Shown: positions 61,191 through 64,000 of the stretch, piece after piece | How positions within the stretch are numbered: position 1 is the first letter of the stretch | How the letters are laid out: each line of letters starts with the position of its first letter | Assembly: GCA_916700875.1 (NCBI GenBank) | Contig: CAKAKS010000062.1 | Coordinates: 15,851,460-15,915,459 of the forward strand | DNA: 64,000 bases | From: Sebastes aleutianus | Taxonomy: Eukaryota > Chordata > Actinopteri > Perciformes > Sebastidae | Direction of reading: 5' to 3' | Program-made: the position numbers and the translations under genes | The notes under the pieces: model-generated | Databases searched by the model: none | Told to the model about the DNA's origin: nothing | Seen by the model: the letters and a program-made list of their open reading frames with translations, nothing else

Positions 61191-63933
61191 ATTATCATTT
61201 AAATATACTAGAGGTTAATGGTATGTTCATCAGTTTTTGAGTTATCATGGAGGATAGTCCTACATACTACGATACTCATAAGCCTCAGCCACCGTTACTA
61301 GAGGAGCCCGTCATTCATTGTTGCAGTTGGGACCAAAACACGCTGTCATAGATTTGCTAATCAGGCGAATGGTTTTCTTTGTGTGCAGTTCACTGTCTTT
61401 TACCAACAGTCAACGTTACTATCGTTAAACCATGACTGGCTCAAATATAAAGCTCACTAACTAATAGGGCATCTTGTTTTTGTTATCTGTACATAAAGAG
61501 AAATAGAAATATGCCAATTTGTGATTTTTAGGTGCTGGTATTTCTGCTCAGCGTTGCAGTGTCTCCAGCTTTAGAGTGTGTTTCCAGATACGGTCGGTAA
61601 TTACAGCCATTAGTATATACTGTAGGTTCAGACTGTACCAAAACACTGCACCGCAGAATTCATCCAAGAATGAGCCAGAATCTGAAATTGAAGCTCAGTG
61701 CATCTTCCTACCGAAATGCACCTTGAGAGTTGTAGCTTAGTTTTTATATATATCCACGCTTTTAATCAAAGAATCAGATATTTTATAATACAGTTGCTCA
61801 TCGTTTCTATTGATGATTGAAGTAGGAGAGTTTAATGTCTATCCAAGCCAATTGTCAATCACCTCAAATTGTCTACACAGACAATGTTACAGCTCACTAC
61901 TGTCACCTGAACGCCCAAAATAACTCCTCTACCTTTCACTATTTTATATGAATCAGGGGAGGAGGAGGTGGGGCTGCCCCTCTCCTCCACACTCCCTGCT
62001 CTCTCAGGTGATGGAGAGGATATATTTGCAGCTGCTTTAGAAAAAGAAAACAAACAGTGGAGGACCGGGAGAGGGAAAATAATGAATTAAAGCCCATGCA
62101 TTATAATTCTTGTGAGCGAAGACTCAGTATCCCCCCCTATTTAATCGGATGTAATCTACCTGCTTGGCAGCATTCCAATCAGATAGTTTCAATTATGCTC
62201 TTGTAATGCCACTCTGTGAGGAGGGGGAAAGTGCTGAGCAGAGCACTTTGCAGGCGATTTGCAAATAACAGCAAGGGAGTCTTTTAGAGAAATGACTGAA
62301 CAGGAAGCCGGAGAGTTGCTGGAGTTGACAGCTCTCTCACTCTCTGGTTTGCTGGCTTTGGCGGTGACGGCGTGTTTTGCATCCCACCTCCTCCCTCCTC
62401 CCTCCTCCTCCCTGTGACAGCAGCTGTCGGGACAGTAAAGTGCCACTGAAGGTGGCCTCCTATGGTAATACGGAGGTAATTATTTTCCACTGAAAAACCA
62501 CCATCTCACAACCAGGCAGGCAGGTTGGAGCCACGGGAGCGGTGCGCAGAGGCAGCCATCCCGGATCTCAGTGACACCCCAAGTTATTGAGTTAGTAGGA
62601 TGCGGTCTGGTGTGCTCGGGAGTCAGCAATTCAGCATTTTGTGTTCCCCCGTATGTGTATTTGCCCCCGATGTCAGCGTGCTGCCGGCCTGTCTGAGCGC
62701 CGAGTGAAAGTTAATCTGGATGTTTGCAAACACGCGACTGCGCTCGCCGTGATAAAAAGCCAGACAGACAGAGCTGGAGGACAGCGGTGCTCAGTAGTCT
62801 GGCAACATACGCTAAAGGTCGATAGTGTCATGTGTGACCGATGAAACAGATTGACCCGCGGGGCTCTGGTACCTTGTCACCCTCCACGGTCCCAGCATCT
62901 GTCTGCAATGTGTCACCCCCGGGGCCCAACATGGCTACTCAGGCTATTAACCTCCAGCGCGCGAGGACACGGCAGAGTTAAGACCCCTCCGCCCGTCTCT
63001 CTGTCACAAATCCACTCCTCGCCAGCCGGCCGGCCGGCCAGCACGCTGCATTTTTCGGCCCGCGTGTCCTTCGCCACTTGTTACCTCTTTGGTCCGAAAG
63101 CCGACAAGCCCGGGCGGGGACTTAGGAAGCTGCCACTGACGTGCCCTACCTGGATGGCTGCAGGGGAGACAAAGTGGGACCTTGAATCAAACAACTGTCA
63201 CTGTTAACAATGTATGTCACCATCTCGGAATGGGCCATAAAAACCAAATAAATGACGGCCATTACAGTGGAGATTGTGATTATGATAATGAGAATAATAA
63301 AGGCGATCATCATTACGATCATGATGATAATGATAATACTGTGATGATGAATTATAATGAATAAATCCCTACCCCATTTCCTAAATGGTGGGAAATGTAT
63401 CACTAAGAGTGGCCTGCAGCCGTGTGACAGCCTCAGAGCAGGGTGAGGGTTATCACTGTGTGTGTGTGTGTGTGTGTCCGTGTGTGTGTGTGTCATTTGA
63501 ACCGTTTGTACTCCGGCAACAACCTACTCCCTTTTCACGTCTGTATCTCAGTACAAGATTGTGTCTGTGTCTGTGACTCCCCAGCCAGTGTATAGTGTGT
63601 TTGCCATGCTCAGAGAGCACTTCCCAGGAGACCTTGCAGTTTACATATCACATTCAAACAGCTTTTGTGCTCAATATCTGCCACTTCCACTCTCTCGTTT
63701 CTCATCCTCCACTCCTTTCTGTGTTTTCTTTATCTCGGCACTAAATCACAGTTCGTTTTTTGTTCGTTTTAATCATTTGCAGAAAGGAGACTGTTCCCAC
63801 CAGAAACAACACAGCACCGGCTGTTTGTTCAAAACATGCTCAAATCAAACTTCATGTTTTCCTGATGAGTGACCTCTTGTGGTAATGCCAGTAATTACTG
63901 TCCTCTCTCAGAAGCAAAGGTGGAAGTAGTACG
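61191..63933. other. intron sequence, no gene recognised
   Basis: Contains GC-rich blocks at 62510-62720 and 62860-63130, a palindromic (GGCC)n at 63021-63042, a degenerate ATG/ATT triplet tract at 63271-63364 and TG runs at 63457-63494. No exon was recognised. A 55-base block at 61344-61398 recurs at the window end. Confidence 0.5.
61344..61398 (+). repeat. short dispersed repeat, copy 1
   Basis: CGCTGTCATAGATTTGCTAA, then TCAGGCGAATGGTTTTCTTT, reappears near-identically at 63936-63973, about 2.6 kb away in the same orientation, followed in both by AGTTCACT. It is probably part of a longer dispersed repeat whose limits I cannot set. Confidence 0.75.
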
Positions 63934-63935
63934 AC

Positions 63936-64000
63936 GCTGTCATAGAATTGCTAATCAGGCGAATGGTTTTCTTTTTTTTGAAGTTCACTCACTGTCTCTT
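63936..64000 (+). repeat. short dispersed repeat, copy 2, cut by window end
   Basis: It matches the block at 61344-61398 with one substitution in the first 38 bases, and continues with AGTTCACTCACTGTCTCTT to the window edge. Confidence 0.75.

Larger units (their letters stand above)
1291..64000 (+). other. rbfox3: rbfox3 (RBFOX3/NeuN-type) gene, 5' portion
   Basis: This is the only gene I can support in the window. Two coding segments, 1291-1416 and 54390-54641, join in phase 0 and have good splice signals. The second segment carries the N-terminal region typical of RBFOX3. RBFOX proteins are nuclear/cytoplasmic RNA-binding splicing regulators whose single RRM recognises (U)GCAUG; RBFOX3 is the neuronal NeuN antigen. 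The exons for the RRM (family motif RLHVSNIPFRFRD) and the C-terminal region were not found, so the gene runs past 64000. Very long 5' introns are normal for RBFOX genes. Teleosts may carry a and b copies, and the sequence alone does not say which one this is. The transcription start was not located. Confidence 0.88.
54642..64000 (+). other. rbfox3 next intron, start only
   Basis: It begins at the GTCAGT donor. I looked for the next RBFOX exon (TDEAAQTD-like, then the RRM start RLHVSNIPF) in the rest of the window and did not find it. The intron is therefore at least 9,359 bases long and continues past the end. Confidence 0.8.

Overview
This window looks like nuclear DNA from a teleost fish. 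It is AT-leaning, exon-poor, full of microsatellites, and carries short dispersed repeats that I recognise from memory as common in spiny-rayed (percomorph) genomes. There is no operon structure, no prokaryotic gene and no intact transposase or other long enzyme ORF. Only two segments combine coding sequence with convincing splice signals. Both lie on the + strand and belong to one gene, rbfox3, which encodes the RBFOX3/NeuN neuronal splicing regulator.

Layout: positions 1-1290 are upstream/5'UTR sequence with several (GA)n tracts. Positions 1291-1416 are a candidate alternative first coding exon that ends in phase 0 at a strong GT donor. Positions 1417-54389 are a 52,973-base intron. Positions 54390-54641 are an 84-codon exon holding the conserved RBFOX3 N-terminal region, with a branch-point-like site, pyrimidine tract, AG acceptor and GT donor. 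Positions 54642-64000 are the start of the next intron. The RRM and C-terminal exons are not in the window and should lie further along the + strand.

The introns are mostly repeats and simple sequence. For three hAT-like elements (6052-6810, 42190-42551 and 42756-43237) and one more at 55665-56188, I could read both ends and an exact 8-base target-site duplication (TSD). Two Harbinger-like elements (22059-22768 and 55109-56293) have TTA duplications. Two further hAT-like elements (37485-37853 and 60304-60639) have near-matching duplications. Nesting is frequent: hAT inside Harbinger inside an older inverted repeat just downstream of the coding exon; Harbinger inside a decayed L2/CR1-type LINE; hAT inside a family that recurs at 5.8, 38.7 and 59.7 kb.

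I found no new enzymatic or defence system. The most useful leads are the in-frame alternative N-terminus, the (GA)n/(CT)n pair that brackets the first exon and its donor, the nested insertions next to the coding exon, a CpG-rich patch in the large intron, and a 27-base G run.
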